This document shows positions 6,920 to 14,086 of a stretch of DNA of 19,418 nucleotides, one piece after another. Position numbers and translations under genes: made by a program. This DNA comes from Gonapodya prolifera JEL478 (lineage: Eukaryota; Monoblepharomycota; Monoblepharidomycetes; Monoblepharidales; Gonapodyaceae). The stretch spans positions 1-19,418 of the forward strand of contig KQ965928.1 of assembly GCA_001574975.1 (NCBI GenBank). The letters are read 5' to 3'. The notes under the pieces were generated by a model. The model made no database searches and was not told the origin of the DNA. It worked only from the letters and a program-made list of their open reading frames with translations. The first letter of the stretch is position 1, and each line of letters opens with the position of its first letter.

Positions 6920-6935
6920 TCACACGTGTGAATAA
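6916..6935. terminator. Bidirectional palindrome between two convergent genes
   Basis: TCACACGTGTGA (6920-6931) is a perfect 12-base palindrome. With one mismatch it extends to a 20-base symmetrical element whose left end covers both stop codons (TTA complement of the minus gene at 6916-6918, TAG of the kinase at 6917-6919). It is well placed to form the mRNA 3-prime end for both strands. Confidence 0.5.
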
Positions 6936-7461
6936 CGTCAAGTCTACTCCTGCATTTGTCATAATGGAAATCAGAATTGTTGAATAATACTTGGCGTTTA
7001 GTGATCGGAATATCGCCTCTTAGATCCAGTGATTTGTTCCTTGATTCCGATGTAATAACACCTATTTTAGACGAGTCGTTTGCGTTCAAGTAATTTTGCA
7101 TATCGACCTCCACTTTCGTGGACGCGGGTAAAAGATCACTCATTTGTGTAAAGGGAGCCTGTTGTTGAGTTGAAGACTCGGATGAAATCCACGGCATAAT
7201 GTTCCCTGTTGGACCTTTCAGTACGTTAGAATCACTATTTGTCCGTGATTGAATATCATCCAATCCATTCACGGGAAGACCTTGAACGTTATTGAAATCT
7301 AAAATCGCGCCATCGTCAGTCTGTGTGCTGATTAAAGGTACTGGGCCCATGATTGGACCAGCGAAATTTTCTCTCATGTTTCCCTGCTTACTATACATAA
7401 AGTACATAGCAACAACTCCGAAGATTGCAATACACAACAATAGGATGTCTGACAGATTCAT
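6916..7461 (-). CDS. N-terminally anchored membrane protein, 181 aa
   Basis: A hydrophobic segment at residues 5-24 is followed by a short basic linker and MRENFAG, then a polar domain of about 145 residues without catalytic motifs. The architecture matches the proteins at 1873-2373 and 5086-5877: one N-terminal anchor and a polar body, as in virion-membrane proteins of large DNA viruses. The stop overlaps that of the convergent kinase by three bases. Four Cys/His residues cluster in the last 25 residues (HYDKC, VIHTCD). The start at 7461 places the anchor immediately after the Met. The family is not recognised. Confidence 0.75.
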   Translation of the reverse strand: MNLSDILLLCIAIFGVVAMYFMYSKQGNMRENFAGPIMGPVPLISTQTDDGAILDFNNVQGLPVNGLDDIQSRTNSDSNVLKGPTGNIMPWISSESSTQQQAPFTQMSDLLPASTKVEVDMQNYLNANDSSKIGVITSESRNKSLDLRGDIPITKRQVLFNNSDFHYDKCRSRLDVIHTCD

Positions 7462-7486
7462 CTAATCTTTTATGAGATTCGAAATA

Positions 7487-7519
7487 ATGAAAAAAAGTTT
7501 AGTGCCGATTTTTTTTCAT
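7487..7519 (-). terminator. Hairpin spanning the VLTF-2-like stop codon
   Basis: A perfect 10-bp inverted repeat, ATGAAAAAAA / TTTTTTTCAT, with a 13-base loop. It contains the stop codon at 7499-7501 in the loop. Confidence 0.55.
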
Positions 7520-8455
7520 ATATTTCTTTTGAATCAAGGGCAGATTTTCTTGATTTTCAAGAAGAGAGTTAGAACGACCGGCTGATTTGGTGTATTGATC
7601 GTTTAGTTCTAAAACATGTGAATATGGCACAACGTTTCCCAAATGCTCAATAACGTAAGACCCACTCATATTTCTAAAGTCATCGATTGTCAACGAACCA
7701 CCAAATTTGGATAATGTGTAAAATGGTAGAGCTTTTTTACAAGGGTCTTTGGGAGACATCCTAGCGTATGACAATTGAGGTGCTATATATTTATCGGTTG
7801 AATCATAAACAGGAAATATTAAATCTGAGTAGTCTTTATCAGAAACCAACGCCTTTGATCTTAGGGCCGTAAATAGCGGTAATAATTTCAGCAATTGCGA
7901 CTTCAAGTTACCATTATCATACATGTAAGCCAAGGCACACTCGAACGAACAAAAGCAACCATACAATTCAAATGTTTTTGAAACATTATTGTAAAGTTTC
8001 GGAATACCAACCGGGATAGTATCAAAAGGATGTCCGTCCCACCAACAGCTAACATGCGTTCTAGATGGCCATTTATCAGATGGACAATGGTGGAAATGGC
8101 TCATAATTGTCATGGTGCCGGTTTTGTGGTTTTGTTTTGGGACCCATCTTCTGTTGTCACTTTTATCGTACAAATCAGCGCTCCGTCGTACAGTTTTTGC
8201 AACATTGGAATGAACATCTCTCTCCAAAAAATCAGAGCTGTTGAAAGCTCTAACTGGGCTAGTTGTATGTTTCGAATCAGAATAAGTTGAAGGAGAGTTT
8301 TTAACAGGCGCATATAGTTTTATATTCTCGCTCGCCAGATTTGGTAATGGAGAACTAACGATCGGAGAGTATTTGAGTTCTGTCGGTTTTTGTATTTCGA
8401 ATACTCGATTGTCCGTCACATTTTTGAATTTAGCTAGAATTGGATATTCATTCAT
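7499..8455 (-). CDS. VLTF-2-like late transcription factor
   Basis: 318 residues. The core at about 134-180 contains CWWDGHPF (C137-H142) and, 25 residues on, YGCFCSFECALAYMY with Cys167, 169 and 173. This is the Trp-Trp zinc motif seen in poxvirus VLTF-2 (A1) and its homologues across large DNA viruses, here with Asp in place of the usual last Cys of CWWC. The family activates late viral gene transcription. Residues 1-110 are polar and Ser-rich, probably disordered, and the C-terminal 130 residues are conserved-looking but have no named motif. It lies directly downstream of the VLTF-3-like gene on the same strand, with 30 bases between them. This supports a late-transcription module. The start at 8455 is the only reasonable ATG. 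Confidence 0.8.
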   Translation of the reverse strand: MNEYPILAKFKNVTDNRVFEIQKPTELKYSPIVSSPLPNLASENIKLYAPVKNSPSTYSDSKHTTSPVRAFNSSDFLERDVHSNVAKTVRRSADLYDKSDNRRWVPKQNHKTGTMTIMSHFHHCPSDKWPSRTHVSCWWDGHPFDTIPVGIPKLYNNVSKTFELYGCFCSFECALAYMYDNGNLKSQLLKLLPLFTALRSKALVSDKDYSDLIFPVYDSTDKYIAPQLSYARMSPKDPCKKALPFYTLSKFGGSLTIDDFRNMSGSYVIEHLGNVVPYSHVLELNDQYTKSAGRSNSLLENQENLPLIQKKYMKKNRH

Positions 8456-8485
8456 GAGTTATTTACATATACGAGAAGAAAAAAA

Positions 8486-9895
8486 CTAACAACTTGGAAC
8501 AAATGGCCATTCCAATTCAGCGCAAATTTCTTTCCATATTTCATCGTGCTCTCTGTTCTTTTCAGTAGCTTTTAAAAGTGAGAAAAGAGGAAGCAGCTCG
8601 GGAAGGTTACAAATCTGAACCAACTTATATGCCACATAATTGTAGTTCAGGAAACTCGTTCTACCTGCAGGTCTGTGCTTTTTGTAAGATTCGATAGTTT
8701 CCTTGAACATTGACTTTAATCGCTCTTCTACCACTGGAGCAATCTCTACTGGAGGAACTCCAGTAATTTCTTTCAAAATATACGGAATCAAGTCGTAATA
8801 GTTTGCATACTCTAGCCTTCGTAAAGCCGATCTTATATCTTTTTGCACAGCTTTTTGGAGATTCACGTGATTTTGAATGAGATGATTTCTTACCTCATCA
8901 ATGAGACTAGGATCGATATCCACCTTTCCTTTTGTCTGACATTTTGCCAGCTTTTCAGAAAAGTGATTGATGAGCTCATACGTTGTTTGCCCTTTTTTGC
9001 GTTTTACCACCAGTTGCGTCATCTCATCATAAGTCAGTTGCACAACAGTATATGTGTTCATAACAAAGCCACAAGACCCGCACAATATCGAAGTGTCATC
9101 TTGAACAATGGTGTTGTTATCACAGCGTTTGCATCGAGTGTATTCTGATATGTTGGGTGAATTGACTTTCCTCGAAAAGTTTGCAGGAACGGATTTCTGC
9201 TTTCCAGAAGTTTTCTTTTGTTTACCAACGAGCTGAAGAAGAGCTTTTTCGAGATCCGACTGTTCTGTAGAAATACATATAATACCATCAGAAATAAGCG
9301 AGTCTACTATTGTGTAATACTTGTTTCTTAACCCTGACTCGTTAATATTGATAATTGGTTTTAGAAAACTAGATTCTTCAAAAAGGGTCAAATTTTCGTT
9401 TTCAAGCCAAGGGCACATATCGGTCAACTCAGCATTATCACTTGATGACGTATCGTTTACATTTTCATTCAAAATATGAATTACGGCTGAAACATAGGTT
9501 GAAAAGTCCTCAAAGTCCTTAATTCTTTTTAATATTTTCTCCAGCTCAACGACTGATCCATTCACGTATCTCAGAATAGCTGTTTTATATTCGGATGTGG
9601 TTTTTGTCAAAGTTGTCCCCAATAGGTTCTTTGTATCTTTTTGCGGTTTATTCTTGTTTTGTTCAGTCAACTCGACAACTGTGCTTTCTAACTCGGGAAT
9701 ACACGATTCGATTTGTTTGAATCGATCTAGAGTATTTTGATAATGAGCTAAAGGATGCAACGAATTCGTATGTTTCACTTGCTTTTCTTGAGATTTTATA
9801 TCGGACCGTCTTTTCAGCTGACCAGTAAGTTTGGGAAGAGATGTTTGGATCGATTCACCAAGGAGATCCTCTACCTTGTACACAATAGCAGTCAT
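8486..9895 (-). CDS. VLTF-3-like late transcription factor
   Basis: 469 residues from the ATG at 9895. A zinc ribbon (C255, C258, C272, C275; CKRC and CGSC) is followed by the conserved C-terminal domain of poxvirus VLTF-3 (A2), including a helical SALRRLEYANYYDLIPYI segment and an HRPAGRTSFLNYNYVAYKL segment close to the C-terminus. VLTF-3 is one of the few near-universal genes of Nucleocytoviricota and drives late-promoter transcription. The N-terminal 240 residues are longer than the poxvirus protein and carry Lys/Gln-rich and acidic parts. The start at 9895 fits a TATA-like box 39 bases upstream; an ATG at 9916 is seven codons longer. It is upstream of the VLTF-2-like gene and downstream of a truncated ribonucleotide reductase gene. 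Confidence 0.9.
   Translation of the reverse strand: MTAIVYKVEDLLGESIQTSLPKLTGQLKRRSDIKSQEKQVKHTNSLHPLAHYQNTLDRFKQIESCIPELESTVVELTEQNKNKPQKDTKNLLGTTLTKTTSEYKTAILRYVNGSVVELEKILKRIKDFEDFSTYVSAVIHILNENVNDTSSSDNAELTDMCPWLENENLTLFEESSFLKPIININESGLRNKYYTIVDSLISDGIICISTEQSDLEKALLQLVGKQKKTSGKQKSVPANFSRKVNSPNISEYTRCKRCDNNTIVQDDTSILCGSCGFVMNTYTVVQLTYDEMTQLVVKRKKGQTTYELINHFSEKLAKCQTKGKVDIDPSLIDEVRNHLIQNHVNLQKAVQKDIRSALRRLEYANYYDLIPYILKEITGVPPVEIAPVVEERLKSMFKETIESYKKHRPAGRTSFLNYNYVAYKLVQICNLPELLPLFSLLKATEKNREHDEIWKEICAELEWPFVPSC
8494..8515 (-). terminator. Hairpin at the 3-prime end of the VLTF-3-like gene
   Basis: Inverted repeat TTGGAA / TTCCAA with a 10-base loop. It lies in the last codons, five bases from the stop codon. 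The loop contains a second palindrome, AATGGCCATT. Confidence 0.35.
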
Positions 9896-9926
9896 TATAA
9901 TACTTTTGGTGTGCAAAATAATCCCT

Positions 9927-9934
9927 ATTTATAT
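9927..9934 (-). promoter_or_regulatory. TATA-like box of the VLTF-3-like gene
   Basis: ATATAAAT on the minus strand, beginning 39 bases before the ATG at 9895. A TTTG tract on the sense strand lies about 10 bases further upstream. Confidence 0.6.
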
Positions 9935-9943
9935 TTGTGGTGT

Positions 9944-9960
9944 AAACAAACAAACAAACA
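9944..9960. repeat. CAAA tetranucleotide tract at the ribonucleotide reductase break point
   Basis: AAACAAACAAACAAACA lies between the VLTF-3-like promoter and the premature end of the ribonucleotide reductase fragment, four bases from its stop codon. Confidence 0.85.
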
Positions 9961-9964
9961 GAAT

Positions 9965-10549
9965 TCAAGGTGATATTCGACTCATCAAATTGTATGTTTT
10001 GATCGCAGCATTGATGTCTTCTCCATGGAGACCTAGTGCTGTTCGTAGTATAAGATGTTGAGGACGCTCAACCACCTTATCGTTGATCTTCAACAGGAAA
10101 GAATGTTCCAGGATCTTGTATGCGTGATAGCTGTAATTGAAGTCACGATTATAAATAATTTCGGAATTCAACCTATCAGCGTTTCTTTGGACAATTTTGT
10201 ACAAAGACTCGGCAATCAATGGTTTGTCTTTCGACTTGTACAACTCTTCAATCACACTTGAAAACTGTTTTTTTGTTTCCTTGTTGAGCTTTGAAACCAA
10301 GATTCTTCCCCCGAGAATATCAAAATCTGGATGTTTATCTCTCAATGAAGCGGCTGTCTCTGCTGCGCGGACGTCGAGGTCGCTTGAACTTATTTTTGAA
10401 TCCAGATTGTTTACAATACTTTCGACAATCAGATCAGGATCGACGGAGTTATGAAGACCAAAGGTAAGTTTGCGGATTCTAGATGTGATCTTGTCGCTTA
10501 AAAATTGCTCGGTACGTCCGTCTCGTTTGATTACAATTGTTGTTTGCAT
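9965..10549 (-). CDS. Ribonucleotide reductase large subunit, N-terminal fragment
   Basis: 194 residues from the ATG at 10549. Residues 1-92 are an ATP-cone (VIKRDGRTEQF, DKITSRI, AAETAASL and HPDFDILGGRI segments), the allosteric domain. Residues 95-190 match the R1 N-terminal domain (DRLNSEIIYNRDF, KILEHSFLLKIN, ERPQHLILRTALG). The class Ia large subunit is normally about 750-850 residues. Here the frame leaves the family about 190 residues in and stops after four unrelated residues, so the ten-stranded barrel with the catalytic cysteines and the substrate site are absent. It cannot reduce ribonucleotides alone. The remaining frame is clean and has its own upstream CAAA tract. It is either a recently truncated gene, or the first part of a split enzyme whose remainder lies outside the window. 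An in-frame ATG at 10657 is further from the conserved start. Confidence 0.85.
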   Translation of the reverse strand: MQTTIVIKRDGRTEQFLSDKITSRIRKLTFGLHNSVDPDLIVESIVNNLDSKISSSDLDVRAAETAASLRDKHPDFDILGGRILVSKLNKETKKQFSSVIEELYKSKDKPLIAESLYKIVQRNADRLNSEIIYNRDFNYSYHAYKILEHSFLLKINDKVVERPQHLILRTALGLHGEDINAAIKTYNLMSRISP

Positions 10550-10577
10550 TGTACTGTATTTGTTATTGAAAAAAATG

Positions 10578-10600
10578 TTTTTGTTTGGTTGTTTTGTTTG
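10578..10600. repeat. Imperfect TTTG/CAAA tract upstream of the ribonucleotide reductase fragment
   Basis: A TTTTTGTTTGGTTGTTTTG-like tract (CAAA units on the gene's sense strand) about 30-50 bases before the ATG at 10549. Confidence 0.7.
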
Positions 10601-10674
10601 GGTCCCTGGGAAATCTGCAATGAAATTGAAGACAGTAGGTTCAGGGTGGTGTTTCATAGCGTAATGAAAGCAAT

Positions 10675-10896
10675 CTAAACGTTGGGTTTCAACATTGGAA
10701 CGTAATTTGGATCTTCAAAAAAGTGGGCGATCGAAACCCCTGCAGATAGAATCGCTGAAATGATCCCAACAATTGCATTTATTTTGTCTGTTGGATTTGT
10801 CGCGATGACTAGAGAAGTCATACTCGATTGTCCTGCGGCTATTGCTAAAATTACACTTGTTAGAACAACCCTTGCTACTTTTGCAGAATTATTCAT
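10675..10896 (-). CDS. Small two-helix membrane protein, 73 aa
   Basis: Two hydrophobic segments, about residues 7-31 and 37-60, are separated by a short polar turn with NPTDK. A short C-terminal tail follows (EDPNYVPMLKPNV). There is no signal-cleavage motif or catalytic residue. The ATG at 10896 overlaps the stop region of the glycosyltransferase-like gene (ending at 10889) by eight bases, so the two are probably co-transcribed. The size and topology resemble small membrane proteins of large DNA virus virions, but no family is recognised. Confidence 0.65.
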   Translation of the reverse strand: MNNSAKVARVVLTSVILAIAAGQSSMTSLVIATNPTDKINAIVGIISAILSAGVSIAHFFEDPNYVPMLKPNV

Positions 10897-12580
10897 TTTT
10901 ATTGTTTGAAACTACAGTTGATTGTACAATTTTCTCAAAAGAAGATTGAAAAGTCTCGATTTTATACATGGTTTTGTCCAACTTGCTCAAATAAAGGTGA
11001 ATATCGTTTATTATAGTTTCTCTGTTTAACATGTACGTCAGATGTTCTAAACTAGTGTAATAACCCGGATAGTTAATTCCAAGCATTTCAACAACCGCAG
11101 GAAGCCTGTTCACAAAAACCGGTGTCTGACGAACGATACATTCAATGATAGTATTACAGGCTGAACAATCGAGCAAATCGAGAAAAACAATGTTTTCACT
11201 CAATAATTTATCGTATTCTTCATTTGACACATTCTCAATTACTTTAACTGATTGAAATTGTGTATCCAGCATTTTAGACAAGCCGGAAACCCATTGATTC
11301 AATGTTGGTTCAATTCTGCCAAACCCTTCTGGTTTGAAATAATTTTCCATATTTTTACCTTTGATTGCATATTTGGATAGTTTGTGAATATCTTGATAAG
11401 GCAACTGTAATTGATAAATTGAATATGTGTTTCGCAACCAGCTCCCAACTTGGATCAACTTTTTATGTGAATTGTTTTTGAATTTGTCCAATGTAAATAT
11501 ATTCGATACAAAAAGAGTTGGATGAACGAGAGTATATATGTTTGGAATCGGTGCAATATTGTTCCTTTCGAGAAAGGATCGGAGCTGATCCGCCAAATAT
11601 TCAGATAGGCAAATAATGGCGGCACAATGCTGCAGAGAAGATTTGAACTCGTCGGTTGAACAGGTGTCTGAAGCACAATGAGGTAAGTAGTCTTTTATGA
11701 AAGTATGATGGAGGAAACCAATCCATGGTGTTTTGTACGGGATGACACACAACGCTGCCAAATGCTGGCGTTCCCAACCAAATGTTCGATCAATATATGA
11801 ATCGACAATTGTATCAGAATCTTGGTTGGATTCATTATTGTGCATTGAATCAAGAACGTAACCCCATCCGGAACGATGTACTTCTCGATGTCGGCTCGCG
11901 TCGTCCTGTACGCTAAGATTGTAGCCCAATGATTTCTGCAGTTTTAAGGTCATGGTACTTTTATAAAAATCATACACGATCCACGTAATCAAATCTTGAA
12001 AGGAGTCTTTCCCTAGTTTGTCATGCAGCCCGAAAGCGTAATTTGAATGGATACTACCAGTTACAGCGAAGCATGCAGCTTCCGACCATAAAAATGGCAG
12101 TTCCGATAATCCAACTTTACGAAGCAAATCACTAAAGTCGTATTGATTTGGGAGCGACGGTGGGTTAGCTACTTTGAGAATGAACATCCAACTCCTTTGT
12201 ACAAGTTCTTGTAAGAGCTGCTGATTAACAGAGTGTGGAGGTGATAGCCTTTTCTTGAGTTGCATATTGTCAGTGTAACTTGCCATTGAAACGACGTATT
12301 CACTTCCAAGTCTCTTTCTCAGAAGACGAGATATTACAAATGATCTGGATGGAGTCACATAAATTAAATCGAAACTATCAAAAAGGTTTATATCTTCAAA
12401 CTTATACTTTTCAAAGAAACTATCACTAACATTAATTGCTACATTTATAGCCGAAGTGGAACCAAATTCCCGCAAATTGCTTAGTGCAGTTACCTTGAAA
12501 TCAAAAATTTCATGGTTGGTATCATTTTTCATGGTAAATGTACAAATCTCACTCCAGGTATTTTTTTGTGTTGTTTTCAT
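10889..12580 (-). CDS. Glycosyltransferase-like protein (paralogue 1), 563 aa
   Basis: 563 residues. The C-terminal 330 residues share many motifs with the protein at 16931-18208: VHRSGW, PWIGFLHHTF, KKLIQVGSWLRN, KGKNME, EEYDKLLSENIVFL and NRLPAVVEMLG. The last block, with Asn-Thr-x-x-Glu and a proline before it, resembles the nucleotide-sugar-binding half of GT-B glycosyltransferases. I therefore call it glycosyltransferase-like, not proven. The first 230 residues are absent from the paralogue and have no recognised domain. No signal peptide or membrane segment is visible. It is divergent from the phosphoesterase gene starting at 12790, and a decayed piece of it lies at 13614-13707. Confidence 0.7.
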   Translation of the reverse strand: MKTTQKNTWSEICTFTMKNDTNHEIFDFKVTALSNLREFGSTSAINVAINVSDSFFEKYKFEDINLFDSFDLIYVTPSRSFVISRLLRKRLGSEYVVSMASYTDNMQLKKRLSPPHSVNQQLLQELVQRSWMFILKVANPPSLPNQYDFSDLLRKVGLSELPFLWSEAACFAVTGSIHSNYAFGLHDKLGKDSFQDLITWIVYDFYKSTMTLKLQKSLGYNLSVQDDASRHREVHRSGWGYVLDSMHNNESNQDSDTIVDSYIDRTFGWERQHLAALCVIPYKTPWIGFLHHTFIKDYLPHCASDTCSTDEFKSSLQHCAAIICLSEYLADQLRSFLERNNIAPIPNIYTLVHPTLFVSNIFTLDKFKNNSHKKLIQVGSWLRNTYSIYQLQLPYQDIHKLSKYAIKGKNMENYFKPEGFGRIEPTLNQWVSGLSKMLDTQFQSVKVIENVSNEEYDKLLSENIVFLDLLDCSACNTIIECIVRQTPVFVNRLPAVVEMLGINYPGYYTSLEHLTYMLNRETIINDIHLYLSKLDKTMYKIETFQSSFEKIVQSTVVSNNKNE

Positions 12581-12789
12581 ATTTTGTCAAACCTCTGAGG
12601 TAAATGTGTTGGAGCTATGTTGCAGGGTGTTCCGTGAGAAACGGTGATTGTCTCACAAAACCACCACAACGAAACCCTACGTTCTTCCCCACCAAAATCG
12701 ACGTAAAAGGACAGTTTTACTTGGACAACTTGAGATGTATTCTTTGTAATCGTGAGATATTGTCAGTGCAAAGGGTAATAAAAAAATCT

Positions 12790-13599
12790 ATGATGGTACA
12801 AGTAGGAATGAACAAAGATACTATTAAATTTATGCTGATGTCAGACATACACGCAGACATATGGACCACTTTCACAAAACGACTGTACGAACTACCATAC
12901 CATACTGGCGAATATCTAGTTCTAGCTGGTGACATAGGTAATCCATTCGAAGCATCATACTACACCACTCTCGGGATATTATCGCCTCGATTTACCAAGG
13001 TATTTTTATTGATTGGAAATCATGAATACGACAATGGAGAAGGAAACGACACGGAGGAACGAATTGAGAATGTTGAGAATACTATACGAACGAATCTTGC
13101 CAAAAAGGAATTGCATAATGTCATACTTTTGCAGAAGGATGTCTATGAAGATCCCAAAGGTCGATTTAGACTTCTTGGATGTACACTGTGGAGCGACATT
13201 GATGAATACAGTGCGAAACAACTTGGATATTTTGGAATGAAAACTCACAGCAACCTACACAGATTGTACAACGAGCACTTGAAATGGTTGCAAGAAGAGA
13301 TCGGAAAAAGTAGCATACCTACAATAATAGCTACACACTTTGGATTAGTGAGCGAAATGAGTGGAGACTACAAAAACTCCAATTTGGATAGTGGATTTGT
13401 AAACCAACTCGACGACCTCTTGCAGAAACCAGTGATACTCGCAATGTCGGGCCATGTTCACTCAAACGTAATTGCACGAATCAATGGAGTCTATAGCATC
13501 AGCAACGCATTGGGGTATCCAGGTGAGGATCAACGGAAGGTGAGATTCAACCCACATTTATCAATTTACGTCACTGGAGATGTGGTCACTATCGCATGA
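12790..13599 (+). CDS. Calcineurin-like metallophosphoesterase
   Basis: 269 residues from the ATG at 12790. The metal-binding signature is complete: SDIH (D19, H21), GDIG (D48), GNHE (N77, H78), ATHFG (H183) and GHVH (H222, H224). Such enzymes hydrolyse phosphomonoesters or phosphodiesters using two metal ions; the substrate cannot be told from sequence. No signal peptide is seen, so it is probably cytosolic. Another ATG at 12808 starts six codons closer to the first motif. The frame is open back to 12604, with a CxxC in the extension, but that part looks non-coding and overlaps the promoter gap. The gene diverges from the glycosyltransferase-like gene, and a piece of its 3-prime end is duplicated at 13772-13852. 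Confidence 0.85.
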   Translation: MMVQVGMNKDTIKFMLMSDIHADIWTTFTKRLYELPYHTGEYLVLAGDIGNPFEASYYTTLGILSPRFTKVFLLIGNHEYDNGEGNDTEERIENVENTIRTNLAKKELHNVILLQKDVYEDPKGRFRLLGCTLWSDIDEYSAKQLGYFGMKTHSNLHRLYNEHLKWLQEEIGKSSIPTIIATHFGLVSEMSGDYKNSNLDSGFVNQLDDLLQKPVILAMSGHVHSNVIARINGVYSISNALGYPGEDQRKVRFNPHLSIYVTGDVVTIA

Positions 13600-13618
13600 T
13601 CACGCAGTGATGATCATG
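13595..13618 (+). terminator. Imperfect hairpin over the phosphoesterase stop codon
   Basis: Arms CATGATCAC and GTGATgATCATG around the loop GCA, with a three-base bulge. The stop codon TGA at 13597-13599 lies in the left arm. Confidence 0.45.
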
Positions 13619-13707
13619 GTATGGTCTCAATTTATAAAAATCATACACGATTCCACGTAATCAAATCTTGGAAGGACTCTTTCCCGAGATTCTCCTGCAG
13701 TCCGAAT
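13614..13707 (-). pseudogene. Decayed copy of part of the glycosyltransferase-like gene
   Basis: This stretch matches about 11950-12040, inside the gene at 10889-12580, in the same orientation. Shared blocks include TTATAAAAATCATACACGAT, CCACGTAATCAAATCTTG and AGTCCGAA/AGCCCGAA. A one-base insertion (ACGATTCCACG against ACGATCCACG) and other changes break the frame. Only about 95 bases remain, so it is a relic and not a gene. Confidence 0.8.
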
Positions 13708-13771
13708 ATGTGTTAGAGGTCATGAATGAGTGAGATGGGTGGAACGATATTTGAAGTACGAGTAGGAATAA

Positions 13772-13852
13772 GTATCCTGGTGAAGATCAACGTAAGGTGA
13801 GATTCAAGCCACGTTTTCAAATGAGTTCCCAATCTGAAAGGCAAGGTCACTA
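13772..13852 (+). pseudogene. Decayed copy of the phosphoesterase 3-prime end
   Basis: This stretch matches about 13515-13592, the last codons of the phosphoesterase, in direct orientation. Shared blocks are GTATCC(A/T)GGTGA, AGATTCAA, CCCAC/GCCAC and GGTCACTA. With the fragment at 13614-13707 it keeps the gene order and orientation of the intact pair. This suggests a tandem duplication of the block followed by large deletions. Bases 13709-13771 between them show no match I can see. Confidence 0.75.
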
Positions 13853-13899
13853 CTTCGGAGAAACTTCGAATACAAAAATGGATAATGAATATTGGTCGA

Positions 13900-13944
13900 A
13901 TCCATATATGGATATATGGATATGGATCGCATCCATATATGGAT
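13900..13944. repeat. Paired 14-base palindromes
   Basis: The perfect palindrome ATCCATATATGGAT occurs twice, at 13900-13913 and 13931-13944. The spacer contains two more ATATGGAT half-sites. It lies in the 487-base gene-poor stretch between the phosphoesterase and the coiled-coil gene, upstream of the CAAA tract. It could be a regulator site or a replication-associated cruciform; nothing in the sequence decides. Confidence 0.75.
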
Positions 13945-13978
13945 AAAATTCGTATCTGGTCCCAACCCGAATATATCC

Positions 13979-14016
13979 GAACAAACAAGTACAAACAAAC
14001 AAGGAAACAAACAAAT
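13979..14016. repeat. CAAA tract upstream of the coiled-coil gene
   Basis: An interrupted series of ACAAAC and AAACAAACAAA units about 70-110 bases before the ATG at 14087. It is followed by CATAATACTTAAAGAGC, which resembles the TATATTTAAGAGC seen before the spliced cyclin. Confidence 0.75.
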
Positions 14017-14086
14017 AGGGCCATAATACTTAAAGAGCCGTTTGTTCTGCTTGCATCACAATTGACTTCACAACCCTTCAAATCAC

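Noticed and set aside
8030-8313. Frames on both strands across the VLTF-2-like gene
   Set aside because: They are shadows of a gene with recognised zinc motifs and have no features of their own.
9917-9964. An intron joining the ribonucleotide reductase fragment to further exons
   Set aside because: The next sequence on that strand is the VLTF-3-like promoter and gene. No downstream segment encodes the missing reductase domains.
12604-12789. N-terminal extension of the phosphoesterase with a CxxC motif
   Set aside because: The frame is open, but the family begins close to the SDIH motif. The extension has no family similarity I see and lies in the divergent promoter gap.
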